From: Climacium dendroides
Lineage: Eukaryota; Streptophyta; Bryopsida; Hypnales; Climaciaceae
Reading direction: 5' to 3'
Length of the DNA stretch: 64,000 nt
NCBI GenBank assembly: GCA_950106755.1
Contig: CATNNA010000004.1
Span: 1,178,001 to 1,242,000 of the forward strand
The notes beneath the pieces were generated by a model, which searched no databases, was not told the origin of the DNA, and worked only from the letters and a program-made list of their open reading frames with translations. The translations under genes were made by a program, and so were the position numbers. Shown in pieces: positions 46,283 through 59,900 of this stretch (its first letter is position 1; each line of letters opens with the position of its first letter).

Positions 46283-46700
46283 GTCCAAAGATTTTGGGTG
46301 ATTGCAATATTCTTTTTAGCTTCCTATAGCTAGTCCTTCAGTAGGTGTTGTATCTCATTCAATATATGTTGCTTGATAGGATGGTATGGCCATTCCCTGA
46401 TGTCTTGGCGGGGACGACGAAAATCGTCTGTGGCATCTCTTGTATAGTCTAGTGTAGCATAGTCTTTACATTTGAGTGTATAGTTTTGTCAGTCGTAGTT
46501 CGAAGAAAATTGTGGGAATGTGATCCCACATGCTAGACCCAGAACACTAGCATTTGACGGAAAATTTCAAAAATTGTTCTTTTAAAAAGGAAAGTTTTTG
46601 AGTTCTCATAGGAGATTAGAAAAATTTAGAAATACCAAATCTCCGGATTCGGAAAAATTCCATTAGGTATAAAAACCTAATTCTGGAGCCCTATAAAGTT
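46283..46700. other. Flank and leader of CCGG-rich copy C
   Basis: No gene. A hairpin TGTGGGA..TCCCACA lies at about 46514-46533, and a TATA-like GGTATAAAAACC at about 46668-46679. The exact left end of the CCGG-rich element was not found. Confidence 0.4.
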
Positions 46701-47020
46701 CCGGAGATCGGATAATGGCGCCGGCCCTAAAAGCCGGAAACCGGATCCATACTAGGGTTAGGATTTTGCCGCCAAAACCTATCCCGTACTCTCGTTTGAC
46801 CGTCCATCCGTCTAGCCAGTATAAGAAGAGAACTGTAGCCGGCGGAAGGCACGATTGCCTTTTTATTTTCTTGCATCTGCGTTTTCCGCCTTTCCAGCTC
46901 TTAGAAATTTCCGGTAGATTGAGGGACTGTGTGAGTTGTGATCGTGCAGGGGGGTCCGGAGTGATTCTTTGTGAGCAAGAGGGGTAGGGAGAGATTGTAC
47001 GAGGTTTTCTTGTGAGCGTG

Positions 47021-48766
47021 ATGTCTTCCAGGGCGAGCCGGCGTAAACTGAGGGAGGAGCCAAAGGACTCAGACGATGTAATGCCAGCACCATCGCCCCG
47101 ACCGAGGGCAATTTTGGTAATGCGGGTGGTGCCAAAAATTCCAACCGATGAGGTTTGGCTGGAGCGCCTGCAATAGAACCTCACCAACATGGGGTGTAAG
47201 GGTTTGATGGATGTCTCTGGGGCATCCGTGAGGAGAGTTTGGTGGCGGATTTGCTTTGTCCGGAAAGCGGTATCTTGGATACCACCCTCTGGACGAAACT
47301 AGAACTGTGGACGGTCAACGAGTGGAGAGCTGTCTACGGGTTCCGGATGGTGCCGGACAAGGTTATGGAAAAGAACCAGGAATGCATAGAGGGCAAATTC
47401 CGGGCGCTGGCCAATCCGAAGGATGGTCACCAGGTTTCAAACCTAGTGAAGCCGGAATATCGGGATGTGGTAGTGTTTCTCAACCCTATCCTTCACCCGA
47501 CCAAGCCAAGGCGAGTGGTGGCCAAGGTGGCTTCCACCATCCTAGAGAGTCTTCAAGGAAAGATGATGATGGATTGGGCCTTCGTCATCCACGAATTGGT
47601 ATTGGATCTTGTGCGTTCCTTCTGGTAGGGGAAGAAGGATGGGAGCCCTCTTCCGACTTATGTCTCCCACCTGTATTCCCACCACTCCCTACTCAAGACG
47701 AACGAGGAGGACGCTTATCAGGAGTTGGTTCAGCTCCAGAAGTACGGAGGAGAAGAACCTTCTCCCCGGGAAGGACCAGATGACGAGGAGACAAAGGATG
47801 AGGAGCCGACCACTCCTCTAGTGAAGAAGCCCCGGCGGCAGAGGACTCCACCAACAAGGCCAACAAAGGATCCTCTCGCGCCAGAGCCACTAGAGGAGGA
47901 AGTTCTGGATTGGAAAGAAGAAGCCGGACCTTCTCTGCAAGAAGTCAGATCTTCTCCACAAGAAGTCAGACCTGTGCAGCCAGAAGTTGGTCCCGCTCAG
48001 ACCAAGGCCAAACCCTCTCGGACCAGACTTACGGAGGCAAAGGAGGAAGAGAGGACCGAGCTCCGATTAGGGGGGTCACCCTTAGAGGACATTTCGGAGC
48101 TAGCCCAATACATCGTGTATCAAATAGAAGACATCATGAAAGTTCTCCAAAACTATGAGGAAACTCTCAAGCGAGTGTGCCGGAAGATGGCACTGACCGA
48201 CCGGAATGCCATTTTCCGGAGGACGAACGCGTTGGTGGCGGCGGAGAAACAAAACGCTCTCTTGATAGAGGAGCAAAAGAGGTTGGTGACAGAGGCGGGC
48301 GTTTTACGAGTGGAAAAACGGACTTTGTTGGGACGAGTCGAAGAGTCGGAGTCTAATTGTGTCAGGTTGGAGAGTGAGCTGCGAACAACCCATTCAAGAG
48401 ATGGCCAGAGTCATGGGGGAAGAGCACTGCCGGCAGATAGAGGCACTGTGCTAGGGTGTGACCCGACTCCGGAGTTCCTTGGATATTCCGGCGGACTACA
48501 TCAACAAGGCCCAATTGTTTGAGGCCAACATCGACGTAGCCGCCAACTCGAGCCGAGTGCCCATTGTCAAGTGTTTATTGGAGCAGGCAAGACGGATGGA
48601 CGCCTCTCGAGCTGAGATGCGGGACATGATGGAGTATTTGGCCCCTGTAGAGTCAAATCCGGTAACTCCTCCTTCCTCTCCCATACAGACCTTGACGGTT
48701 CCAGAAGGTAATGTTCCGGAACCTATTGTTATAGAAGTATTATTAGTGGTATTGTTTGTTCCGTAA
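47021..48766 (+). pseudogene. CCGG-rich element protein, copy C
   Basis: Third copy of the family, longer than copy A. The ATG at 47021 is followed by a basic start and MRVVPKIPTDE. A TAG (47174-47176) precedes LTNMGCKGL (LSSMGCQGL in copy A). After a frameshift near 47200, the second frame reads WTVNEWRAVYGFR, NPKDGHQVSN, LNPILHPTKPRRV and MMMDWAFVIHEL. It crosses a TAG at 47626-47628 without changing frame, then has TYVSHLYSHHSLL, an acidic and Pro-rich stretch and a coiled coil (about 48150-48400). A second frameshift near 48400-48460 leads to INKAQLFEANID, which aligns with TKARLFEEEVH of copy A. The coding sequence is rich in CCGGA words like copy A. Confidence 0.58.
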
Positions 48767-50302
48767 CTTTCACCACCTTTGGGGAGACCAGAAGGAGTGG
48801 ATTAGGGTGCAGTGGTACCTAAAGGCAGTGAAGACCTTCTCCCAGTAACCTCGATCATTGACCTTACGGATACTCCTCTGGAGACTCAAGGGATTCGGTC
48901 AGTACAATCTTCTTCCCGCCACAAACAGACTCGGAAGGATTCTCGAGGAAGTCCGGAAGTTCCGGTAGTCGGAACCCAGAGTTTAGACAGAGGCACCAAT
49001 ATTGTGGAAGGTCCAAGTTGGGAAGCAAGAGGCCTTGATTTGTTTTTTCCAGGAAGTAGCCGGAAGCAGATAAACCTTGACTCGTTAAAGGACCTTATTC
49101 CTCCCACGGATAAGGATGCAGAGGAATAGAGGGCAGTGTTGTATATACTTGTGACAATACCGGAGTCCGGCCGTCAAAGCCGGAAAAATAGGATCTAGTA
49201 GATTACCAAAAATCTAGCGGACCAGTAGGAATGTTTTGTGGGATTTTTAGGATGATGTTAGTTTTAGTATAAGTCGGTTTTGATGGACCTTTGTGGTCAT
49301 TCACATCCGTCCTATTATTTTCAGCTTGCACCTTTTGAGCTTAATTCAAGTGTTTGGAGGCTTTCCATTCTCTTATTTATTATATTCAGTGCATGCTTGT
49401 AGGGGTGTGGGTCCATTCGTGCCTTTTTCGGATGCTGAGAATTTACCTTGGTTAACAAGAGTCGACTTTGTGAGTGGTTTCCGGAAGTCACTGGATTGAT
49501 GGGGAGATCGGCCAGATTGTTCCGACAGTAGTGTTAGTGTACTACCTGCTTGGATGCCGGTATAGCCTGACGGTAGGATACGACCTTAGGTGTGAGGGTA
49601 TCTGAGAGGCTGCTAGCAGCTTCCGTGGACGGGAGTTTGCAAGACGTGCCGGAATTCCCCATAGACGGAGTCAAAGCCCCGGCGCAACGCCCAAGAGAGT
49701 GCGAGGATATTCACCCGGTCGATGGGAGGCTCAGTGTCGGGTTGATGCTAGAATGTCGTTGTAGTCCTTGACCATCCCTGTGTGACCAGGGTTGCTATTG
49801 TGCGAGCTTGGAGCAAGAGCCTGTGAGCTTGTGAGCGGGAAGTTTTTTTGATGAGAAAACTTGTGGAAAAATTTGTATATGATAGGAGGAAGTTGTGATT
49901 AACCCATGACCGTGGACTTGGAGTCAACCGAGGTTCTATGACCGTAGATGTCATTCATAATTATATGTATGTAAGTTAAGGGTCATTTGTGGACTCTTAG
50001 AGGCACTACCACTATTGTGGAGAACAATTTTCACATAAATAAGAATTAATTTGTTGTCACACATGAAGTGGTCTAAGAATGGGAAGGAAAATGAATGAGC
50101 CCAAGATCTAGCATCTTTTTTTTATCAACTATTGATTGTTTACCATTGAAGATCATTTTTCTTTACTTCATTTCTCATGTACATTGAATATCAAACGAGA
50201 AGCACAATGCTTGCAGCTTGTAGCCATAAAACACACAAAATCAAATCAACATAGAAATCAATACACATAATTCAACTCATAAGATATGTCAATCTTATGA
50301 GT
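48767..50302. other. 3' part of CCGG-rich copy C and flank
   Basis: A 105-codon frame at 48812-49129 may be a C-terminal extension of the element protein (it ends in a Ser/Asp-rich tail). Beyond it I see scattered CCGGA words and no gene. The right end of the element is uncertain; GTTGTCACA near 50061 is one candidate, but no target duplication was found. Confidence 0.35.
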
Positions 50303-53300
50303 CTAAGTGGCGGTGGAGTTGGCCATAGAAACCTCACTGGAGGATGACTCTGGAGTCTCCTCACCTTCAGAAGCTGAAACGTCTAAAAAATGAACTACGT
50401 TTGCAGCATACTTGGGTTTGGAAGGCTTAGGCTCTCTACAACCATGTCGTTCATACTGTGATGCCATCTTCTCGGCATACACTAGAAGATCGTAAGACTT
50501 CTCGGGACTCAAAATAAGTCTTCTGATCTTCTTTACACAATGTTCATCCATCACTCCTTTGTTCCTTCAAAAACAAACAATGCAACGTTAGTCATATTGA
50601 TTTATGAAATGCAATACTTGTTGAATACAAAAATCTACATGTCTTCCAAAAGTGAAACTTACTTACTAGGTCTAATGTTGCGTGTAAACACCATTGGTTC
50701 CACGTGCACGGCATCCAGATCAAGAGCGGCAAAAACTTCTGCCGGAGCTTCTGTCATTTCTTGCACTGGAGCGGCTTTTTTCATTGGCAAGAGAACCCCC
50801 TTGAAGATATTCTCATCCTCCTCCAAAGCCACAATATGCCGTCCAGTGCCACGACATGCAAGAATCGATGCACCTATAGTACAACCATGCGAGCATTAGA
50901 AGTTCACAGATTTTACATACACACAAACATTTTAATTTAGGACTCTCATTTCAAAGTATTAAATCACTTGTAGTAGTGGTGCAGTCCAAAACTACATCTT
51001 CTTCATCCGAGCAACCTTCGATGAAAAATTGTAGGAACCTTGCATCTTTCTCTCGCGGCCCGCGCCAAGGCTTTTTTGATTCCTTGTTGACTAACATTGT
51101 CTCCTCGGTGATATAATTGATGACCATGTCCTTCCTCTGAAGATTCCACTTTGCTTTCGTCATGGCCTCAGTCTGCTTGAATGTGAAGGCTGATTTTTTT
51201 TTCTCACCCAAATTCTTCACAAAAAGGGTGACTCTGAACTTCACAGTCTGCAAAAAGGCAAAAAATGGTTTAGTGCAAGGGAGAATGCCGCTAAACCAAA
51301 TGACATGCGCGCTATACATTTAGAAAAACTTACCGTCTGACCAGGTGTAATACCCGACGCTAGGTCCAATTGGTTGAATGCCAACCACTCTTTCTTCAGC
51401 ACCAACTTCTTGAAGACGTTCTTCAGTCCCACAAACATACGCCGCGATTGAAGGCTGTATGAGTGAAATACAAGAACGCAGCCGTTGTCTTGTAAGCTCT
51501 CCTCGGCGAAGTGAAATGCATTTTGCATTCCTACACACGTTGGGTCTGAGTTCCATGCCGGAACATGCTTTTCAGAGATGAGTGGTACAGGCAGGTTCTC
51601 TTGGCAATCAAAAATAATAAGATCCACCAAAGGCTCTTGGCTCACCCTGCCGTTCAATGAACGAGGTTTTCCTACATTTGCCTACAGTCTAGTGATTGTA
51701 CATGTTATTAGAAGATAAAAAATGAAACTATTTGTTCATCAAGAAATCCTATGAAGTTACAAACTGAACTTCATGTTGCCACACACCTTTCGAATGAAGT
51801 CCATGACCTCAATATAAGAATTAGGTGGTGAACTCTCCAAATTGTCCATGATGTCAACAATGGATACATTCAAGATTAGTTCCTCCGACTTGACGTCGTC
51901 ATCATCTAATATAACCACTTGCGTGCCTTGTGTCACCATATCCTCTGTCCACTCGGCAAGCACAGCCTTCCTCTTCATCCCACTCTGACTTCCCTGCACC
52001 AACTGCGAGCTCTGATCGACCGCTGATGATGTAGGAACGACGATATCACCATCATCTTTTTTCTTCCCCTTTGCCTTTGCTTTCTCCTCCTTCTCCTTCT
52101 GCTTTTCCTTCTCCTTCTCTTCTATCTTTGCCAAACGCTCTGCCTCCTTTTTTTGCTTGTTATCCAAAGCAATTTGTAGACGATCCGTTTTCTTCTTGTC
52201 AGCGTTGTTCCTCCTTTCAATTGCCTTGCTCCTTTGATCTTCGATGAGGCCCGCAAACTCATCGACATCCATGTCCACCACTCCAATGTCCTTCAAGGAA
52301 TCGCGGAGTTGTACCTCCGATGGATGCGTGTACGATATAGGGCAATCAATATACCATCCACCGCCATTTAGATGAGCCGTGGTAAATGTTTTGAGCTGAT
52401 TTGCCGTGTACATGCAACTTGCGGAATTGCGATCTAGGAAGACCGAAAGGAATGGAGGAAGGTCTGCCCTCTGGATGGCTCCTTTTCCTTCCAGTTCAAA
52501 CTTGAAGTAGCTGCATCATGATAAACAAAGAATGGTAAGCACGAATTGTAAAAATCAAATTAGACAGAAGAAGAATTTCAATCTCGTGTACATGTGCTTC
52601 AAAGCAACATTTCTTATGTCTCAAGAAATAGAAGATCCAAAAATTAAATTGTAGACCTTTCAAAGGATAGAAATGGGGGTCCCCCAACTACTTCTAGAGC
52701 ATGCCTCGGATCCGAGGCATGTTCTACAGGTAGCCTAAGGACCCCCTATTTTTTTCCCTTCGTTCATCTCTAATAGGTTTCCTGCTTCAACAATGTATTT
52801 TTAGCCAAATGACAAGAGATTTTTAATTCAAATAGTCACTTCCAAATGAATATTTTTTTATCCAGTTAAAGACATACCAATAAAGGACCCTCTTCACTGC
52901 CTGTTGGGACCCCTCATAAGTGTTGAAGTTGTCGCTTTTCTTGAAGTACTTAGCTCCTCTAAGATGAGCCAAGAACCCGTGATCCCAAATTTTCCTCCTC
53001 CACCCTTCCAAGTATTCCGGTAAGGTTTCTGGTTGAAGCGGAACGTTCATATTGATGATGATGTTGTCTTGCTTGACAACTTCCTCGAAGTATTGTACAA
53101 CTGCATCTTCAATCTGTAGAAAGAGATGCCAAAACCAAAATCATATGATATGCACTGCCTTCCAAGAATTCTTATTTCTCAATATCCTAGTGAATATGAA
53201 CTATGATGGCTTTCAAGTTGAATTACATGAATAGGTAATCACTTACCCCTGCGTACCAAACACAACGGTTCAAGAAAGGACCAAGTAGTGTCTCTGACAC

Positions 53301-56035
53301 TGGCCTAGGCGGAAAACGTCTAGCATCATGTGATGGTGTAGAGGAGTTCCACCACTTCAGGAATTTGATCTTGTGATTTGCCGTGGTATTGCAAGTGGCC
53401 ACCATTTGGAGCTTCTCTAGAGTCATCTCCGGAACCTCATTGGAACTCCAATGTTTCTCAATCTGGTCAACAAAAGGAAAGCAGAGGATGTTAGATTCTG
53501 AGGTTTGCATGACATCAATAGATTCAGTTTATGATGTAGGTCATGAAATCACCTCATCTAGAAAACCTTGCTTGTTAGCTGGATTCGCCACCGCAACCAA
53601 CTTAGACATTTTGACGTTGAGTTTACTGGTCTTCTCATGAGCTCCGGATCTCATGGCATGCGCCAGTTCCTCAGGAGTTCTGTCGTCCTCCGGTGTCATC
53701 TCATTGTACCTCCGCCCTGTTGCATCTACTGATTAGGCAATTTCTTGCTGCAAAGGTGTGACAGAAAAGAATTACACATATATGATTGTATAATAAAATG
53801 GTATAGACAAATACAATAGAAACGAAGGGAGAAGCATTCACAAAGATTCTTACCCTGAAAACAAACGACGTGAAGACTTATAGTGGCATAGAATACCAAG
53901 TCTTTTTAGCTTTGTGTGCCCCACACAGTCGGACCTCCGATGGCCTGAGCATCTCTTTGAACCGCTCAATAGTAAGGAGACCATATTTTTGAACCCTGTA
54001 TAACGTGTGCACCAAATTGGTCTTCACGTGCAAGTCTTCCGTGGACCTGATATGCACAGAAGCGATTTCAGTTATTGTTGTATCCAGAAACTGCAACATA
54101 TCACAAACTATAAGAACAACCTAACTTGGGGGCTGAAGTGAGCGGCAACAGTCAAATACTACATGCAATCAACTGATAGGGTGCCTAAAAAACATTTGAG
54201 ATAAGCAGTATAATTTGTCCTTTAATGCTCCAGGGTCCTAAAATACCATTCTATGTCTTCTAACAACTATAGGGTATGTAATAATAGCGTTGTATTAAGT
54301 GTGTCTATTTTTAAAAAGAAAATGTAGACCTTTGAGAAGGTAAATCCATAAAACATAAACAATTTGAATATGAAGAAATGCATGTTATAGAGTTGACAAA
54401 GAAAATGTTCACTTAGTGTTACACAACATACAAATAAATTTTCCAAGAAAGGATGTGAAGAAAATAAATGATATGTTGAGTTAACAACAATGGATAACAT
54501 ATGGAATTTGAACATAAATAAATGGATGTCACAGAGTGTCCCCCCCTGAGAAATCAACTGAGGCATTAGAATTCCAAAGAGGGAGATTACACACTTACTT
54601 GTTAATGTCATGCATGACATGCATGACTAGCTCGGTCTTGCCCTTGGTATCTAGTACAATGGAATCCACTGCGTAATGCCACTCCTCGTCTTTCGAGTGT
54701 TTTTTGGTAATGTAACTCATCCACGAGATGAGTCTGTGATTACCATCACAAACATAGAATTTAATGTTCTTCAAAAACCTCAACTCGGGTTTGGATTCGA
54801 CACTAGCATTGAAGGCGTCATTTTTTGACTTCCACAATGGATCCCACTTCGCTATCTCCTCTTCTGTGAACTGTGAGCTTTCTCCAGCCTCATCTGTAGT
54901 AGTGACGTAGAAAACTGCCGCTCCTTCTCTGTAACCCTTGCTGAACTCATGCTCCAAGAAATCAAGATCACACGAGAGGGTAGGTCTCACCATGGGCATG
55001 GGAACCATTCGGCAAAGCGGGATTTGGAGTCAAAAGAGGTGAGGTGGCTTCATCCTCAATGAAGCAATGGTATTCACGGAGTCCACCTTGTGATATTGTC
55101 GGAGATCGTCTTCCAACAAGTCCTTATCATCGGCCAGCAATAGGTCATCCAGAACGTCCTCCTCCATTGCGTCTCCCTCTTCTTCACCATCACCTTCACT
55201 TGCAATGGGCGGTTGCGTTGAATCATCGGTGTTTGGCGTTTCCAGAATAGTCTCCTCATGCCACAGGTTTGTAGGAGTCGCATCCATCTGCAAGGCTCAA
55301 ACATAAAACTAAGCAGCATGCTTGGACTTTTATCAATGGATCCAAATTCCCCTACAAACAAAAACATACTGGTATTCTAAAAACAAATGATTGCAAGAGA
55401 AATGACGCAGCTCAGGCAAAAGATTTAGTAACAAAGAACATGCATTGTATAAGACACGCTCACAAGCGATGTGTCTTTGAAGGAAATCCAATACAATGGG
55501 ATCACTCTATCTCTACATCATCCTCTGAGTCAGAGCTGAGATGGATGATGACGACTTCTTCTAAACCTTGGAGCGAACTACGTGCACAATCGTGGGTCTC
55601 CTCCATCGGTGGCCCATCAATGGTGATGGACCCCTACGTCTTTGAGGAATACTCAGTGTCCGAACTCTCGGGAGATATACACTGCAGTGGGCGGTTTCTA
55701 GCCATCTCAAGTATAACTTGAAGACGTCTACGATTCTGTGCGGGCGTAAAGTGGCGTGCATGTCTCGGCGCTCGGATGTCACTCACCCGACTGAGTTTAG
55801 AACTCTCAAAGGCATCGACAGCGTGATTAGCTGCGTCCATAACATCATCAAAACTTACCAACTGCTCTTCATCAACTTGATCTTCCTCAGTGTCTTTGTC
55901 TTCATCAGAATCGTGAAGAACCTCTAGAGTCTCCTTCACTGGTGTGAGAGCCTGAGATGGTCCTGCCTCATGGGTGCCCATAACATGAGGAGGTGCCGAG
56001 GTCGATGAAGAGACATTTTGGCCACGTCGAACCTT
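50303..56035 (-). pseudogene. ParB-like / MTase-like protein, copy 4 (type IV)
   Basis: A multi-exon minus-strand gene, more split than copies 1-3. Exons lie at about 55634-56035 (acidic), 54600-55287 (ParB-like), 53878-54090, 53545-53735, 53240-53462, 52870-53115, 51790-52510, 51335-51690, 50990-51250, 50650-50878 and 50303-50560. The ParB part is clearest here: IPLCRMVPMPMVRP, then FYVCDGNHRLISWMSYI. A Lys/Glu-rich coiled coil (about 52060-52240) precedes the methyltransferase-like fold, which has VDLIIFDCQENLP at the DPPY position. It continues with KPWRGPREKDARFLQFF, VVLDCTTTTS and, across an intron, GASILACRGTGRHIVALEED. These are motif I and the acidic strand after it, with a well-formed motif I region. 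A TGA at 55030-55032 and a TAA near 53722 may be real lesions or mis-set exon edges. Confidence 0.62.
52675..52757. repeat. Type IV compound palindrome in an intron of copy 4
   Basis: The core TGCCTCGGATCCGAGGCA (52700-52721 with its flanks) is a perfect palindrome with GGATCC at the centre. It is enclosed by a GGGGGTCC on the left (about 52675) and GGACCCCC on the right (about 52740), making a nested inverted repeat of about 80 bases. It lies in the intron between the exons at 51790-52510 and 52870-53115. Confidence 0.85.
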
Positions 56036-56272
56036 CTTTACATTGCAACATTATTGAAGTTAGAAGTGCCTCATCAGAATCAGATAGAGCCACATAGAGC
56101 TTGAGAAATGAGGAGTTTTGTACAATGAAAGTAAAGTTTCAAAGTACAAAAGAAATAAAAGAGTTCCACCAATGCTGGTGAAGATGTACATGGTTTTAGA
56201 CATAGAAGGTACAATGTAATCGATCGTATCCATTTTTTTATGCTTTCTAGACAATCATAAGGATCATAAATC

Positions 56273-56999
56273 AGTTGGATTCCTCACGTGGAACGGGAAG
56301 CACCCTTCTTGAATTAGTGGGATTCAAGAGAATTCCACGTCTGGAGGGGGTCGACATCCATCACTGAGGGCAACCAGTTCCAAGAAATTATCAAACAAAA
56401 ACGAATTTTCCAAAAAAGAGGGGGTCCCAATGCCTCACCGGCAACATGCCTCGGATCCGAGGCTGCACCTGGAGCTCTCGGTGGGACCCCCTCAGCTTTG
56501 AGATTACAGGCCGCTTAGATTACCCTGTGGGCATTTCAGTTAGCAAAAACAAGACCACCGAATTCCTGAAATTGGGGACATCAAGGCAGATTGGCCTCAA
56601 CCGTCCAGCTGTGGAAGCAGGTAAGGATGCCAACATTATCTCGGAGGTGGACTTGAATTACCAACAAGGAGTCCAGAATTGAAGGAATCGAGACGGGGGA
56701 CATGCAATCAAATTCTGACTCCTACAAGGTGAACATGCAGTTGTACAGCCTCACAAGAGCAATTCCCAAGTCGGGAGCAGTTGGATTCCTCACGTGGAAC
56801 GGGAAGCGCCCTTCTTGAATCAGTGGGATTCAAGAGAATTCCACGTCTGGAGGGGGTCGACATCCATCATCGAGGGCAACCAGTCCCAAGAAATTATCAA
56901 ACAAAAACGAATTTTCCAAAAAAGTGGGGGTCCCAGTGCCTCACCGGCAACATGCCTCGGATCCGAGGTTGAACCTGGAGCTCTCGGCGAGACCCCCTT
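56273..56999. repeat. Direct repeat of about 200 bp, each with a type IV palindrome unit
   Basis: A segment starting GTTGGATTCCTCACGTGGAA occurs at about 56273 and again at about 56779, nearly identical for about 195 bases. It runs into compound palindromes at 56419-56493 and 56924-56999. Each unit reads GGGGGTCCC, then CATGCCTCGGATCCGAGG, then GAGCTCTCGG and GACCCCC. The repeat lies upstream of ParB-MTase copy 4 and between it and the divergent transposase gene. This is the same kind of place as the type I arrays. Confidence 0.85.
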
Positions 57000-59900
57000 C
57001 AGCTCTGAGCATCATGGAAACCAGTGGAGAATCTCGAATCTAGAAACAATTCTTTGGGACCCCGTGTGGCGGATAGGTCAAGCACGATGAGGATTACGGG
57101 AAGACTGTTGTGGCAATCTTGCTTAAGAAATTTCGGAATGGAAGTTTACAGAACCCATTTTGGATTTGAGCTTCTGTAAGTGGCATCGAGGTTTTCAAAT
57201 TCCATTCTGAACAGCGCCCCAAAGTCGTGATGGAAACAGGACGAATGCAACAAAGTGGTTCCAACTCAGAAGCCAAAAATGGTGGAGAACCAAGGGAAAT
57301 CAACAGTTCATGAGGTCACCGATTGAATGAAAGAGAGAATTTGAAGAATACCTTGGCGATTCTCCTGTCCAGCGGAAGAACGACACCTTCATCTTGAACT
57401 CCGCCCGCGCGGCTCCGTGTAGTCCTCGTCATCTCGTGCTGCTACCAAGAACGTGCAAAAGGAACTCAAATGAAGAAAACCAAGCATTCACAGAGGGAAT
57501 GGTAGTGCCAGTGGCCGGTGCAGTCGCAAGGGCAAGGCCAGAGCGCGCCATGCTGCCCCGGAAACCGCAATTTTGGAATCTCAATTCTAATTTTAGGAAT
57601 CATGCACCTTCGGAAATCCAATGCACCTTCCTGCCATCAATATAGGATTCCTCGCGACCTCGCACGGTTGAAGAATGAGCACGTCCGAGTGTATTTGAAA
57701 TTTCCAGAAAATGATTCGGCGAGATGACGCAGTCAGTCCTCCCAAATCTCGGAATTTCGGAAGTGCACAACATCAGAGGAAAATAGAAATTGCTAAAAAT
57801 TAATCTACCTGAGATGCCCTCTCTGATGAAGGTCACGGGAAATTTAGAAAAGGAATGCACATACCACATTCCGGATTGCATCGCAGGAAGAATCTACAGA
57901 ATAACGAGGAGATCCATTTCCTCGAGTTTTTTTGGATATGGTAGAAATCTGGAGCCGTGGATGACTCGTCAGAATCAACGGTCCATTTTGAATTTGGATT
58001 GTCGGGAGCTGGAATAGCTACTGATGTTGACACGTGGCCTCAGATGACACGTTCAAGTCAAAATAAGTCACCAGAAGATGTTTTGAAAATCCTAACGAAG
58101 TTGACAATCGCAATCTAATGTAAGCAATAGGAATGCTAAATTGCCCCTTCGGTCTATTGAAAGGAGAGATTTATATTATTTTCTCCTAAATGCCTAAGGC
58201 ACTCTACAGATGCATTTCCTAGAGAAACAATGTAAGGGGTTATCATTGTCTTCAATAAAACAAAGTTATTTCTTTTAAAAGTCTGGCAATGAAGGTGTTG
58301 AGAGAGCTTCCATACTTTTACCAATGTTGAGTCTGTAATTCTAAAGGAGCATTGTCATGGTAAGAAATGAAGTGATTATTTTTTTTTTTTAAATCCTATC
58401 ATTCACCACAATGTCTTCGAAATTTGGAAATCAATGTTCTTTAGAATCGGAGGTGACATGAACATCTAGATATCGCCTAAACACACCGAAGTGCGCATTC
58501 ACAAAAGTTATTGTAACATGAGAAGCTATCAAATTCATTGTACTTCACACCTTGGCATTGATGGAATGCAACTGATTGTATAAAAGGATAGGGAATTTGA
58601 CCAAATTGACACTTCTATATTGATTTCAACACTTTCACTGAAGTGCTAAGGGACTAACTAAGATTTTGAAAGCAAATCTCTATTCTTGAAGGAAAACTTC
58701 TTTTACAATCAAACTGAGCGGGTCTGAATGAATAGAAGGTTTTTAGCTACCCATGTCTTGCAATCCGCTTATTCCTACTACTTATACAGTTAGACCATTA
58801 CAATGACGCACTGGAGTTTGCCAGAAAATTGTCTATACTCTTGCGTTCCTGCTAAACCACGAAAAGGAAAGAAGGAATACAAAATGAGCAGTTTCAAAGC
58901 TTCTTACCATGGCGTCTGCTGCCCGTCTACCGCGTTGGGAACTTGGATTTAACAAGGACACCTCTAGCGCTGCATCAACATCGGCAGCATGCACATCCTC
59001 CTCACGAGTAGTACTCCCACCTTCATATCAAAGAACTCTCCGCAAATCGACTGGTACTGGTTCGGTAGTCTTTTGTGCCGCTCTCCCTCCTCTCGTCATT
59101 CTAGATCGCCGTAATGCCTTGGACAATGAGAAATATATGGAACCTCGTCTCTTCCCTCTCTTTCTAGGTCTCAGACTAATGAACTCCTTAATTGAGTTGT
59201 CTACAAGCATGAAGGGGGAGCTCAGATAGCCTATACATCAACGCTCTCAACTACGACACAAACAATGAAAGCCAAACCAGTTGAATGAGGAAAAATAATA
59301 CAAGTGGTGGTTCTTATATTCTACACAGTACTATGCTTGCATGGGCCGCCACATCCTCATTTAGTAATTCTGACATACGTGACAAGAGGATGTAGAAGTC
59401 GGCGCGTGGCAGGTTCCTTAATGTGCCCACGAATTCAAATCTAGAGGTTCATTGACAGTGCAGGCGGAGCCTACATTAAAGATGATGCTGCCAATCCAAA
59501 CTGACGGCGATGCAATTAAAGAGGGGTCTAATTCTGTACGCACAAGCTTCAATACTCGTACATGCTGGAGCTTGACGACAATCCTGTGCATTAAGAAACA
59601 AAATTCTGTACATTGTCAAAGACCTAATTCTCAATTTTTGTATTGAGAATAGGCCCTGCAGACTTGGTATGTTTTTCTTTGTGCATGAAATCATTTCAAG
59701 GAATGTATAGCAGTATAACAGTATTATGATATTTGCCCCATATTTTAGACCTTTAGCAGGTAAGTTACTTGTAGGTAATTTTACATATTTATACTCCAAT
59801 TTATACTCCAATATTTATACATTTTTCATTTTGATCTATGTTGGAGGTGTTGAAAGAAATTAGATTAGAGGAGTGCTAATGTGTGATTACATGGAATAGA

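Noticed and set aside
5567..56035. A restriction-modification system acquired from bacteria
   Set aside because: No endonuclease partner is visible, the methyltransferase catalytic motif is replaced, and the genes have introns and repeat with transposases.
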